In this document: positions 18,341-28,507 of the stretch, piece by piece
Layout of the letters: the number at the start of each line of letters is the position of its first letter
Position numbering within the stretch: position 1 is the first letter of the stretch
Source: Gammaproteobacteria bacterium
Lineage (GTDB): Bacteria > Pseudomonadota > Gammaproteobacteria > RBG-16-57-12
Direction: 5' to 3'
Length of the DNA stretch: 64,000 bases
Assembly (NCBI GenBank): GCA_021647245.1
Contig: JAKIVC010000003.1
Location: forward strand, 54,451-118,450
Position numbers and translations under genes: made by a program
The notes under the pieces: generated by a model
The model's database searches: none
The model's input: the letters and a program-made list of their open reading frames with translations, nothing else
What the model was told of the DNA's origin: nothing

Positions 18341-20881
18341 CTACTGGAGGCGTCCGCCCTCTTTTAAAATTTTTGGTGTCACAAAAATCAGTAACTCAAC
18401 TTTATCATCTTGTTTCGAAGTGTTGCGGAACAGTGCACCTATGATGGGTAGGTCACCAAGCAATGGAACCTTGCTCACACCTTCCATTTTGGTCTGTTCA
18501 TATACCCCACCCAAAACAACCGTATCACCATTATTGACCAAAACCTGGCTACTGACTTCTTTTGTATCGACACTCGGCACATCATTAAACACCTCGCCCA
18601 CCGAGTCCTTGCTAACCCGCAAATCCATTAACACCCGGTCATCGGGGGTAATTTGAGGGGTAACCGTCAAACTAAGAACAGCCTTTTTAAATGAGACAGT
18701 CGCCGCGCCACTGGATGATGCTTCTCGATAAGGGATCTCAGTACCCTGCTCTATCAATGCCTCTTTACCATTAGAGGTCACCACACGCGGGCTTGAAATT
18801 ACCTCGCCGCGGCCTTCAGCCTGTAGTGCTGAAATTTCAAGATCAAGCAGGGAGCCACCACTCAATATAGATAAGGCAAACCGCCCGGCATTTATCGCAG
18901 TAACCGGCATATTCACATTCAAACGATCAGTATATGTGGTTGCACCGGTAGGAACTTCGACACCACTGGTAGAGGTATCCAGAGCAGAGCCCACCATAGT
19001 TGATGCAACTCCACGCGATGTACCCGAGGTCATAAACAGATTGTCCCCTGCCTGATCAACATTGGTGACCCCAAAGCGAGCACCCAGATCACGCGAGAAG
19101 TTGCTGGTTGCAATCACAATACGAGAATCGATCATTACCTGGCGAATAGGAACATCCAAGGTTTTTATTAACTCACGAATATTTTCACGTTTTTCTGCAA
19201 TATCACTTATCAACAGCGTATTGGTACGTTCATCAACACTTATCTTACCACGGGACGAAAGCAACCCCTCTCCCCCAGAGAGCAGTTCAGCAAACTCTGT
19301 CGCTTTGGCATAATTAACCTGTAGCAACTCAGTTCTCACCATCTCAAGATCTTTCAGTTGTCGCTGTGACTCCAGCTCCATTTTCTCGCGTGCGGCGACC
19401 TCTTCACTGGGGGCAATCAAAATAACATTACCCTCTTGTCGCATCGCCAACCCTTTTATACGTAATATAATTTCCAGCGCTTGATCCCACGGCACGTTTT
19501 TAAGGCGAAGTGTCAAATTTCCACTCACCGTGTCGCTCGCGACCATATTCAAACCTGTAAAATCAGCAATCAACTGTAATACTGCCCTCACTTCAATATC
19601 CTGAAAATTAAGCGAGAGTTTATCGCCGATATACTCACCATCCACACTGCCAATCTGTTGACTATTTTCGGGGGATTTCACCTCGAGGACAAACTCTTTT
19701 TCTGCCTGAAATGCCATGTGGTCAAACTCTTCATTCATGGTGATAATCAGACGCGTATAACCATCACCGGCATTAGCATCAATAGATTTTACCGGAGTAG
19801 CAAAGTCTAAAACATCGTAGCGCTGAGCCAACTGCGCTGGAATATCTGTACCCATAAAATCAACAATAACTTTTTTACCCACTAGCCGAGTATCGGTGAC
19901 AATATTCTTATCGGATAACTTCACAATTACGCGGCCTTGACCATCATTGCCACGACGAAAATCAATGGCATCTATTTGGTAGCCATCTGCTGAGGAGGTA
20001 TATTTATTGCTCGAGTTGGGGTTGTCGAATGTTATCACCAGCTCGCTCCCCGTTGGTTTGACCTCGTAATTTACAGAGTCAGCCATGTTAATAACAACGC
20101 GCGTTCGATCGCCCACCTCTACCGTTTCGATGCTCTTGACGACACCCACACCCAGTTCAATATTACTGTCTGCCAGTTCACTACTCACACCTTCCAAGTC
20201 AAAAACCAGCCGAGGCGGATTATCAATGGAAAACTCGCTCACCTTCGGTGTGTCACCATCAAAAATCAATCGAAGCTGCAGCTTGCGATCAGCAATAGTT
20301 TGTTGTTTGATTTCAAGCAGTGAACGCTTTGCCGCCACACGATTACTTGTGGGAAAATCAACGACGGTATCGACCACGCTCTCTGCTTCGTCCTGCAGCG
20401 GGGAGGAAGAGGCTACGCTCTCCTCTGAATTAAGCTTTATAAACAGACTGCCATTTTCAATCCGGCTCTCATATCCAACCAGCTCATCTAGGTTGATGAC
20501 AACCCGGGTTCGGCCACTGGCTTCTACTGCGGTCACACTATGAGCATTCACCCCCCCCTTTATTTTTAACGGCAATGTCCAGGGCAGTTGATTGTCAACA
20601 CCTTTAAAGTCAAAAGTGATGCGTGCAGGAGATGCTGTGGTGAAGTAACTGGGTTCGGGAATATCACCCTTAAAGCTCAATTGAAGCTCTACCGGGGCCC
20701 CTTTTTCTGCTTTATACCCTATATAGACCAATGAACTCTGAGCCTCTGCCGCATGCAGTGATGCCGAAAGTCCAGAGAAAGAAATTAGCAGTATGAATAG
20801 AATTATTTGTCTCATACTATAGCACCCCAGTTTGCATGAACATTTACGCATGATTTTCCCATTAGTACGCCCCTCAATCAT
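18341..20881 (-). CDS. pilQ: Type IV pilus secretin PilQ
   Basis: PilQ forms the outer-membrane pore through which the type IV pilus passes. Two AMIN domains (peptidoglycan-binding) occur in the N-terminal half, around residues 50-140 and 190-280, followed by a secretin N0/STN domain (LSLNFQDIEVRAVLQLIADFTG, quoted in part), a NolW-type domain and the secretin domain to the C-terminus (SPRVVTSNGKEALIEQG, VTPQITPDDRVLMDL, PLLGDLPIIGALFR). An ATG at 20881 overlaps the pilP stop (ATGA); the ATG at 20815 would put a clean signal peptide (MRQIILFILLISFSGLSASLHA) at the N-terminus and may be the real start. Confidence 0.95.
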   Translation of the reverse strand: MIEGRTNGKIMRKCSCKLGCYSMRQIILFILLISFSGLSASLHAAEAQSSLVYIGYKAEKGAPVELQLSFKGDIPEPSYFTTASPARITFDFKGVDNQLPWTLPLKIKGGVNAHSVTAVEASGRTRVVINLDELVGYESRIENGSLFIKLNSEESVASSSPLQDEAESVVDTVVDFPTSNRVAAKRSLLEIKQQTIADRKLQLRLIFDGDTPKVSEFSIDNPPRLVFDLEGVSSELADSNIELGVGVVKSIETVEVGDRTRVVINMADSVNYEVKPTGSELVITFDNPNSSNKYTSSADGYQIDAIDFRRGNDGQGRVIVKLSDKNIVTDTRLVGKKVIVDFMGTDIPAQLAQRYDVLDFATPVKSIDANAGDGYTRLIITMNEEFDHMAFQAEKEFVLEVKSPENSQQIGSVDGEYIGDKLSLNFQDIEVRAVLQLIADFTGLNMVASDTVSGNLTLRLKNVPWDQALEIILRIKGLAMRQEGNVILIAPSEEVAAREKMELESQRQLKDLEMVRTELLQVNYAKATEFAELLSGGEGLLSSRGKISVDERTNTLLISDIAEKRENIRELIKTLDVPIRQVMIDSRIVIATSNFSRDLGARFGVTNVDQAGDNLFMTSGTSRGVASTMVGSALDTSTSGVEVPTGATTYTDRLNVNMPVTAINAGRFALSILSGGSLLDLEISALQAEGRGEVISSPRVVTSNGKEALIEQGTEIPYREASSSGAATVSFKKAVLSLTVTPQITPDDRVLMDLRVSKDSVGEVFNDVPSVDTKEVSSQVLVNNGDTVVLGGVYEQTKMEGVSKVPLLGDLPIIGALFRNTSKQDDKVELLIFVTPKILKEGGRLQ

Positions 20882-21432
20882 CCGTTAAGAACCAAAGAGA
20901 CGGCCCGTTCTTCCCAGCCACCCATCCCATCAGGAATAAGCTCCAACAACTCAATTTTATCTGAATCTACCAGTGTGACACGGCCATAATCTTGCCCCAT
21001 ATAATCACCCAATCTAACCCGAACGATCTCCCCGTCGGGTGTCTTTATCAACCCCCATGATACCGCCCCCCGCTGCAGATTACCGATATAGCGCAGTGTA
21101 TCAATCGGGAATGACTCCAATTGATTGCGTTCACGATCTAAATTTGGGCCGCCTGAACTACTTCCGTTTTTGGTAGGTGCGACCTTATTTAGGGTAAATG
21201 ATGGTTTGAATGGATCGCGCCGAGAATCTGACTGATACTCGTAGGTCTCATATTCAACAGGGTCACGTAGTGGCTCCACACTTCCCGCAGGACGCGCCTT
21301 GACAGACTCCACATAGGCTCTTAAGTCTTCCGTTGACCCGCCGCTGCATGATGTTAATCCCAACACAATGACAAGGGGTGAAGCTAACCTCAAAGTGCTT
21401 TTACACTTAAATTTCACATTACGATACAACAT
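20878..21432 (-). CDS. pilP: Type IV pilus assembly lipoprotein PilP
   Basis: PilP is the lipoprotein that links the inner-membrane PilMNO complex to PilQ. The 184-residue protein has a lipoprotein signal with lipobox GLTSC near residue 28, a proline-rich linker, and the HR-domain pattern RRDPFKPSF and RYIGNLQRGAVSWGLIKTPDGEI (quoted in part). Downstream it overlaps pilQ by 4 bp; it lies 9 bp after pilO. Confidence 0.94.
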   Translation of the reverse strand: MLYRNVKFKCKSTLRLASPLVIVLGLTSCSGGSTEDLRAYVESVKARPAGSVEPLRDPVEYETYEYQSDSRRDPFKPSFTLNKVAPTKNGSSSGGPNLDRERNQLESFPIDTLRYIGNLQRGAVSWGLIKTPDGEIVRVRLGDYMGQDYGRVTLVDSDKIELLELIPDGMGGWEERAVSLVLNG

Positions 21433-21441
21433 AGATAGCCC

Positions 21442-22089
21442 CTATCGTCTCCTTGCGGTACGTTTACCCGATTTTTTCTTCTCTTTGGCGACCTGTTCAA
21501 TCTCTTCATCATCCAAGTAGCGGTATGTTTTCGCTTGTGCAGTCATCAAAAAAACGCCTTCATTTCCGCTACTGATTTTAAAATCATGTAATGTCACAAT
21601 GCGCGGCAATTGAGCCACATCGCTTACAAATCGGCCAAACTGATGATATTCACCCGCCACCTCAAGCTGGATCGGCAATTCGGCATAGAATTCCAAAGGC
21701 TTCTCTTTTTCAGGCTGAAACAGTTTAAAGTCCAACCCATTCGCAGCACCCACCGATGAAACTTCAGAGAGCAGATCAGCCACTTCAGTTTTGCTGGGCA
21801 ACTGACGCAAAAGTGTCCCAAAAGATCTTTCAATCTCCTTCATCTGTTCCTGGTATTCGTCCAAATTGGCTGCTTTAGACTGTTTCATTTCGAACTCACT
21901 CTTCAAGCTAATCTCTTTAGCTTCAGCGGCTGCTAGGCGATCAAGCTCTGGTTTGATGACAACCATATATCCTATAACAAAAACAACGACGCAAGTAATG
22001 GCAATCGCGACGCCTCGTACCCAGACAGGCCATGATCCAACATTATTAAAATCTAGGTTGAGGTTTTGCATGTCAGTTGAAAGACTCAT
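21442..22089 (-). CDS. pilO: Type IV pilus inner-membrane protein PilO
   Basis: PilO pairs with PilN in the periplasm to form the alignment complex. The 215-residue protein has a short cytoplasmic N-terminus, one transmembrane helix (VAIAITCVVVFVIGYMVVI), a coiled coil (about 50-95) and a ferredoxin-like C-terminal domain (ELPIQLEVAGEYHQFGRFVSDVA). A basic tail (KKKSGKRTARRR) ends the protein. It overlaps pilN by 4 bp. Confidence 0.94.
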   Translation of the reverse strand: MSLSTDMQNLNLDFNNVGSWPVWVRGVAIAITCVVVFVIGYMVVIKPELDRLAAAEAKEISLKSEFEMKQSKAANLDEYQEQMKEIERSFGTLLRQLPSKTEVADLLSEVSSVGAANGLDFKLFQPEKEKPLEFYAELPIQLEVAGEYHQFGRFVSDVAQLPRIVTLHDFKISSGNEGVFLMTAQAKTYRYLDDEEIEQVAKEKKKSGKRTARRR

Positions 22090-22657
22090 TTCTCCTCCTC
22101 CCCTTCATGCCCGACAACATCCACCTGGTTCACCGTGAGTGAAAAACGGTGTCCGCGCCCGCGCTCTTGCTTTCCTGATGAGTCAATAACAATCAAGCGA
22201 GGATCATCAAACCAAATTGAGGCATCAAGGTTTCTCATAAAGCTCGACACACGAGCATTGGACTGAGCTCGTCCATCAATTGTGACGACATTGCCGCTGC
22301 GTGTCACTGATGTAAAGTAGACTCCTTCAGGAATGGCAAAAACCATTTCATCAAACATGTGGACGATTCCTGGGCGGCTTCGCTGCAGCTTTTGAATCAC
22401 ATCCATGCGCTGGACCAGCCCCTCTTTTTCATCCTCTAACACCCTAATCTGGGCAATCATATCCTGAAAAACGACTATTTCACGCTCAAGATAGTCATTT
22501 CTTGACTCCTGAGCACTCACTGAGCTTTTAACCTGAACCAGTACAGCGCCCACAATGACAGCCATTAGAATGGCGGCCAAAATTGCCAACTGGATAAAAT
22601 CTTTCTGTTTCTCTTTTCGTTGACTCTCTCGCCACGGCAGAAGATTTATACTTGCCA

Positions 22658-22658
<1 letters not shown>
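22086..22658 (-). CDS. pilN: Type IV pilus inner-membrane protein PilN
   Basis: PilN binds PilM through its conserved N-terminal peptide, seen here as INLLPWRESQRKEKQK, and PilO in the periplasm. A transmembrane helix (LAILAAILMAVIVGAVLVQV) and a coiled coil follow, then the C-terminal domain with GVYFTSVTRSGNVVTIDGRAQSN (quoted in part). Length 190 residues is normal. It shares one base with the end of pilM and overlaps pilO. Confidence 0.95.
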
Positions 22659-23779
<1,121 letters not shown>

Positions 23780-23927
23780 CTATATATCGACCAGACTAGC
23801 ATTTATTTATTTAAAAATATAACCTAATCAAGTAATTTGCAAAATAAGCAAATGCAAAACATTAACATCGCAATGCACTACAATGGTGTTTTCCTGAGCA
23901 GCACCTACCCTCGAGTCACGACAGTAT

Positions 23928-26342
23928 ATGGTTAAAAAATTCATCATTCCGCTTCTCAAACTATTTTTTTTACTAGCACTCGTTACTGCTTTAAGTGTTG
24001 GCGCTTATATTTACTTTGTTGTGATGCCAAAACTGCCCAGCATCGACTCAGTTAAAGAGGTGCAACTTCAAGTACCCATGCGTATTTACACTTATGACCA
24101 CAAGCTGATTGCGGAGTATGGTGAGAAAAAGCGCGTGCCACTCCAGTTTGAAAACACCCCGGGAAATATGATCAATGCCATATTGGCGGCAGAAGACGAC
24201 CGTTTCTTTAAACATCCGGGTGTTGATTATCAAGGCATCATGCGCGCCCTCTACTCTCTGGCGCTCACTGGGGAAAAAAGTCAGGGTGGCAGCACCATTA
24301 CCATGCAGGTGATTCGCAACTATTTTTTGACGCGGGAAAAAACCTATATACGAAAGCTCAATGAGATTCTACTCTCCCTGAAAATCGAAAAATCCCTTAG
24401 CAAAAAGGAGATTTTGGAGCTCTATATTAATAAAATATTTCTTGGCCATCGCGCATATGGGTTCGGTGCAGCGTCACATGTCTACTATGGAAAACCAATC
24501 GATGAGCTAACACTGCCACAAATGGCAATGCTGGCAGGACTACCCAAAGCGCCCTCTGCATACAACCCAATATCCAATATGGAGCGGGCCACATTGCGCC
24601 GAAATTATGTACTACGCCGCATGCACCAGCTCGGTTTTATTACTCAGATGGAGTATAAGCAAGCCACCGACTCTATCGATGATGCTATTTTTCATCACAG
24701 TCAGATCAAAGTATCCGCACCCTACGTTGCCGAGATGGTGCGTGCTAAGCTCTATAAACAGTACGGCAGTGATATATACACTCAAGGGATGAAAGTTTAC
24801 ACAACTCTCAACAGCTCCCGCCAAATTGCCGCTAATCGAGCACTGCAGAATGCTCTACTTAACTATGAACGCCGCAAAGGGTATCGAGGCCCGCTTGACC
24901 ATATAGAGATCGGTGAGGAGCTCGAGCCAGAGGTACTGAAAGAGAGGCTTTCAAGTTACAAAACCTATGAGCCGCTCACCATCGCACTCGTTACCCATGT
25001 GGGCGAAACCAGCGCCACACTCCAACACCCGCTCAAAGGTGAGATTCAGATTGCCTGGGAAAATTTAAAGTGGGCCAGAGCGCTTGATAAAAACAGCGGA
25101 CACCGTGGCCCTATTCCAAAGAAAGCGACCGATATACTCAACGTGGGTGATGTGATAGAAGTTCAACAGGTAAGCAGTGACGAATGGTCGTTAGCACAAA
25201 CACCTGAAATAGAGGGTGCTTTTGTTGCGTTAAACCCTAACAGCGGTGCCATCCAAGCACTGGTCGGCGGCTATGATTATTATCGCAGTAAGTTTAATCG
25301 CGCCTTCCAAGGCGCACGCCAGCCAGGCTCAAACTTTAAACCCTTTTTCTATACGGCCGCTCTCGACAAAGGCTACACACCCGCCACCCTGATTAACGAT
25401 GCGCCTGTGGTGTTTGAAGATGATGCCCTCGAAACCACCTGGCGTCCTGAAAACTATAGTGGGAAATTTTTTGGCCCTACCCGACTGCGAGAGGCGCTGA
25501 TTCACTCGCGAAACCTAGTATCGATACGGGTTCTTCAGGATATTGGCATCCGCTACGCCATCAACTACAGCAAGCGATTTGGCATCAACACTAACCACCT
25601 GCCCAGCGATCTCTCGCTGGCATTGGGCAGCGCCTCCTTCTCTCCACTCGAGATAGCGACCGGTTACGCGGTATTTGCCAATGGTGGCTTTAAGGTGGAG
25701 CCCTATTTTATCTCTCAGGTCATGAATGGTCGCGACGAGCTACTCTACCAGGCATCACCCCGACTCGCCTGCACCGACTGCCTGCCCGATGAACGTAATA
25801 CAGTGGATACGCCGTTTTCACCTCAGGCAATATCACCCCAAACCATTTATCAAATCAGCTCCATCCTCAAAGATGTTGTCAAACGAGGGACGGGGCGGCA
25901 AGCACTGCGCCTAGGGCGAGACGACTTACATGGAAAAACAGGCACCACTAATGATCAATTTGACGCTTGGTTTTCGGGTTATAGCCCTTCGCAAGTCGCC
26001 ACTGCGTGGGTGGGCTTTGATCAACCTCGAGCACTCGGTGGTGGCGAAACGGGTGGGCGCACGGCGCTACCCATGTGGATTGATTATATGGAAGAGGCGT
26101 TGCGCGGCATCCCCAACATGGATCTACCTCAACCACCCGGCATGCTGACGGTACGCATTGACCCGGTCAGTGGAAAACTCGCCCACAGTGGTGATCGTAA
26201 GGCGGTATTTGAAACATTTCGCGCAGAACACGCCCCCAAGGAGGTGGCCTCTCCTCCCACAGCCACCATAAACACCACTACGGTAGGCGATAACAATGCC
26301 GATATACCCCCTCTTGATGAGGGGGCTGATGAACTGTTTTAG
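23928..26342 (+). CDS. mrcA: Penicillin-binding protein 1A
   Basis: A bifunctional class A PBP that polymerises and cross-links peptidoglycan. The 804-residue protein has an N-terminal membrane anchor (residues about 8-30), a glycosyltransferase-51 domain with catalytic glutamate in [14 protein letters not shown] and GGSTITMQ, an OB-like insert, and a transpeptidase domain with SxxK (PGSNFKPF), SRN (IHSRNLVS) and KTG (HGKTGTTND). The C-terminus ends in an acidic tail. No clear Shine-Dalgarno site precedes the ATG. The stop overlaps the malic enzyme stop by 4 bp on the opposite strand. Confidence 0.96.
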   Translation: MVKKFIIPLLKLFFLLALVTALSVGAYIYFVVMPKLPSIDSVKEVQLQVPMRIYTYDHKLIAEYGEKKRVPLQFENTPGNMINAILAAEDDRFFKHPGVDYQGIMRALYSLALTGEKSQGGSTITMQVIRNYFLTREKTYIRKLNEILLSLKIEKSLSKKEILELYINKIFLGHRAYGFGAASHVYYGKPIDELTLPQMAMLAGLPKAPSAYNPISNMERATLRRNYVLRRMHQLGFITQMEYKQATDSIDDAIFHHSQIKVSAPYVAEMVRAKLYKQYGSDIYTQGMKVYTTLNSSRQIAANRALQNALLNYERRKGYRGPLDHIEIGEELEPEVLKERLSSYKTYEPLTIALVTHVGETSATLQHPLKGEIQIAWENLKWARALDKNSGHRGPIPKKATDILNVGDVIEVQQVSSDEWSLAQTPEIEGAFVALNPNSGAIQALVGGYDYYRSKFNRAFQGARQPGSNFKPFFYTAALDKGYTPATLINDAPVVFEDDALETTWRPENYSGKFFGPTRLREALIHSRNLVSIRVLQDIGIRYAINYSKRFGINTNHLPSDLSLALGSASFSPLEIATGYAVFANGGFKVEPYFISQVMNGRDELLYQASPRLACTDCLPDERNTVDTPFSPQAISPQTIYQISSILKDVVKRGTGRQALRLGRDDLHGKTGTTNDQFDAWFSGYSPSQVATAWVGFDQPRALGGGETGGRTALPMWIDYMEEALRGIPNMDLPQPPGMLTVRIDPVSGKLAHSGDRKAVFETFRAEHAPKEVASPPTATINTTTVGDNNADIPPLDEGADELF
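26307..26325. terminator. GC-rich hairpin at the mrcA / malic enzyme convergence
   Basis: A perfect 7-bp stem, CCCCCTC-TTGAT-GAGGGGG, sits inside the last codons of mrcA and about 15-30 bp beyond the malic enzyme stop. The two genes end tail to tail with a 4-bp overlap, so any terminator must lie in coding sequence. There is no T-run on either strand, so intrinsic termination is uncertain. Confidence 0.35.
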
Positions 26343-27601
26343 CCCGGCAAGTCACAAAGCGGTGGGTAGTGATCAGGGTAAGGGAGAGCCGCAACACCGC
26401 TCTCCACCGCCGCAAGAGCAACCGCACTGGCGACATAACCCATCAAACGAGAGTCCAGTGGTTTAGGAATAATGTAATCCGCACCAAAACTCATGGATTC
26501 GACCTGATAAGCCTCCAACACCTCATCGGGCACAGGCTCGCGAGCCAATGCACAAAGCGCCTTCACGGCAGCTACCTTCATCTCTTCATTGATCATTTTG
26601 GCTCGAACATCCAAAGCACCCCGAAAAATAAACGGGAACCCCAGAACATTATTCACCTGGTTCGGATAGTCACTGCGACCGGTCGCCATAATCAAGTCAT
26701 TGCGCACCGAGTGCGCGAGCTCAGGGCTGATTTCGGGGTCTGGGTTTGAGAGTGCAAAAACAGTGGGATTATCTGCCATACTGGCCAACATCTCTTTGCT
26801 TACAAGGTTCGGCCCGGAAACACCAATAAAAACATCCGCATTATTCATGGCATCCTCAAGTGTTACATCATCCGTCTCGATGGCAAATGCCTGCTTGTAT
26901 TCATTCAAGTCACTACGCGTGCTACGAATCACACCCTGCCGGTCAACCAAACGTAGATTTTCCCGCTGTGCGCCCAATGAGACTAACAGCGCCATGGAAG
27001 CAATACCGGCTGCACCTGCACCGAGGCAGACAATTTTTGTTGTCTCAATCGCCTTGCCTTGCAGCTCCAGCGCATTCATCAAACCAGCCGCTATAATAAT
27101 TGCCGTACCGTGCTGGTCATCGTGAAAAACCGGAATATCCAGTTTCTCAACAAGGCGTTTTTCAATCTCAAAACAGTGAGGTGCCGCAATATCTTCAAGG
27201 TTAATACCACCAAAGGTTGTTGCGATACGCTCAACCGTCTCGATGAATTGCTCAGGGGTATCACTGTCAACCTCAATATCAAACACATCGATATTTGCAA
27301 AACGCTTAAACAAAACAGCCTTACCTTCCATTACCGGCTTTCCAGCCAGCGCACCCACATTACCTAGCCCTAAAACGGCCGTACCATCTGTCACAACCGC
27401 AACCAAGTTCCCTTTGATCGTATATTTATAAGCACTCTCTTTATCCGCAGCAATGGCTCTTACAGGCTCTGCAACACCGGGGGTGTAAGCCAGGGAGAGA
27501 TCGAGCTGACTGTCACAAGGTTTGGTAATCGCAATGCCGATTTTCCCGGGTGCTGGTAAAGCGTGATAATCAAGCGCAGCCTGTTTCAGCTCTTTAGTCA
27601 T
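26339..27601 (-). CDS. Malic enzyme (oxaloacetate-decarboxylating malate dehydrogenase), short form
   Basis: Converts malate to pyruvate and CO2 with NAD(P) reduction, feeding pyruvate and reducing power. From the ATG at 27601 the protein has 420 residues. It has the N-terminal malic domain ([59 protein letters not shown]) and the Rossmann domain ([25 protein letters not shown]). It lacks the phosphotransacetylase-like C-terminal domain of MaeB (about 760 residues). Cofactor preference cannot be set by eye. A GTG at 27619 is in frame, but the ATG has AGAGGA upstream. Confidence 0.92.
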   Translation of the reverse strand: MTKELKQAALDYHALPAPGKIGIAITKPCDSQLDLSLAYTPGVAEPVRAIAADKESAYKYTIKGNLVAVVTDGTAVLGLGNVGALAGKPVMEGKAVLFKRFANIDVFDIEVDSDTPEQFIETVERIATTFGGINLEDIAAPHCFEIEKRLVEKLDIPVFHDDQHGTAIIIAAGLMNALELQGKAIETTKIVCLGAGAAGIASMALLVSLGAQRENLRLVDRQGVIRSTRSDLNEYKQAFAIETDDVTLEDAMNNADVFIGVSGPNLVSKEMLASMADNPTVFALSNPDPEISPELAHSVRNDLIMATGRSDYPNQVNNVLGFPFIFRGALDVRAKMINEEMKVAAVKALCALAREPVPDEVLEAYQVESMSFGADYIIPKPLDSRLMGYVASAVALAAVESGVAALPYPDHYPPLCDLPG

Positions 27602-27758
27602 GGAGATTATTCCTCTCACAATAAGGTTCGATAAGTACGCCTATTAGCGTCACAATTGAATATTTCATAATGAGAGCCTTGCACGATTCATATTTTTCTT
27701 GCTGGAGCGAGAACTACTTTTCGGGCAACGCTTCCATAATGGCTTTCAGGCTGAAAGT

Positions 27759-27785
27759 AAAAAGGCGCCACATGGGCGCCTTTTC
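27759..27785 (-). terminator. Intrinsic terminator downstream of rpmE
   Basis: Perfect inverted repeat AAAAGGCGCC-ACATG-GGCGCCTTTT, with A-run on the left and T-run on the right, so it can work on both strands. On the minus strand it lies about 26 bp after the rpmE stop and reads GGCGCC-CATGT-GGCGCC followed by five Ts. Confidence 0.85.
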
Positions 27786-27810
27786 GTGTAACAGCCGAAA
27801 TGAAGACTGG

Positions 27811-28011
27811 TTACATTCCGTATTTCTGACGGAACTTATCAACACGGCCAGCAGTATCTACCAGTCGCTGCTTACCCGTGTAGAACGGATGACAAGCAGA
27901 ACAGACCTCTAGCGACAAATCTTTTGACATCGTAGAACGTGTCTTGAAACTGTTACCACAGCTACAGCTTACTGTGATCTCTTCATATGCTGGATGAATA
28001 TCAGCCTTCAT
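27811..28011 (-). CDS. rpmE: 50S ribosomal protein L31, zinc-binding type
   Basis: L31 is a small protein bridging the ribosomal subunits. The 66-residue sequence is the zinc-binding (C+) form: cysteines in CSCGN and [14 protein letters not shown], and the conserved [12 protein letters not shown] start. Organisms often carry a zinc-free paralogue for zinc limitation; none is in this window. It has its own promoter (28090-28117) and terminator (27759-27785), so it is probably monocistronic. Confidence 0.97.
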   Translation of the reverse strand: MKADIHPAYEEITVSCSCGNSFKTRSTMSKDLSLEVCSACHPFYTGKQRLVDTAGRVDKFRQKYGM

Positions 28012-28089
28012 TTTGATGCCCTCATAATGTTCTTTGGGTTACGCCGCCACCTGAGCTCTACGCCAAGCACCACATAACAAGAAACGCGT

Positions 28090-28117
28090 ATCTTACAGAA
28101 TAAGCCTACATTGTCAA
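28090..28117 (-). promoter_or_regulatory. Sigma70 promoter of rpmE
   Basis: On the minus strand: -35 TTGACA (28112-28117, perfect), 16-bp spacer, -10 TAAGAT (28090-28095, 5 of 6). It lies about 80 bp upstream of the rpmE ATG, between rpmE and the pentapeptide gene. The best promoter in the window by match to consensus. Confidence 0.7.
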
Positions 28118-28123
28118 TAGCGG

Positions 28124-28468
28124 CTAGTGATCGTAGCGCATTCGTGTTCCATGCACGAGTGAAAGAGCAATTTCGTCACTGCTCAGTGCCTTAGGAAAAT
28201 AAGCACCCGAGATCATCGCCCCGTGGATGCTTGCCCCCTCCAGGCGGGTCTCGTGGAGATCAACACCGCGTAAGTCTGTCTGTCGAAAATAGCCATTACT
28301 CAGGTCAAGGCCTCGCGCACTCATTTCGCGCAGGTCTAAGCCGCGAAAATCACACCCTGTGAGGTCACAGCACTCACCCGCTGCCACACGCTGATTAAAC
28401 TCAGCAACATGGCCTATCCGTAATAGTTGATAGAGTTCATCTTTCTTGATTTGAGGTTTATTACTCAT
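28124..28468 (-). CDS. Pentapeptide-repeat protein
   Basis: A 114-residue protein with tandem A(D/N)LXX-type pentapeptides through its centre: CDFRG LDLRE MSARG LDLSN GYFRQ, then TDLRG VDLHE TRLEG ASIHG AMISG AYF. Such repeats form a square beta-helix; functions range from DNA mimicry (gyrase protection) to unknown. The first 35 residues have none of the repeats and the final 25 are a non-repeat tail. An AAGGTG site lies ahead of the ATG. No specific function is assigned. Confidence 0.8.
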   Translation of the reverse strand: MSNKPQIKKDELYQLLRIGHVAEFNQRVAAGECCDLTGCDFRGLDLREMSARGLDLSNGYFRQTDLRGVDLHETRLEGASIHGAMISGAYFPKALSSDEIALSLVHGTRMRYDH

Positions 28469-28507
28469 TTAACTAACACCTTGTTGCATATCAATTTTTA
28501 AGCCCAG

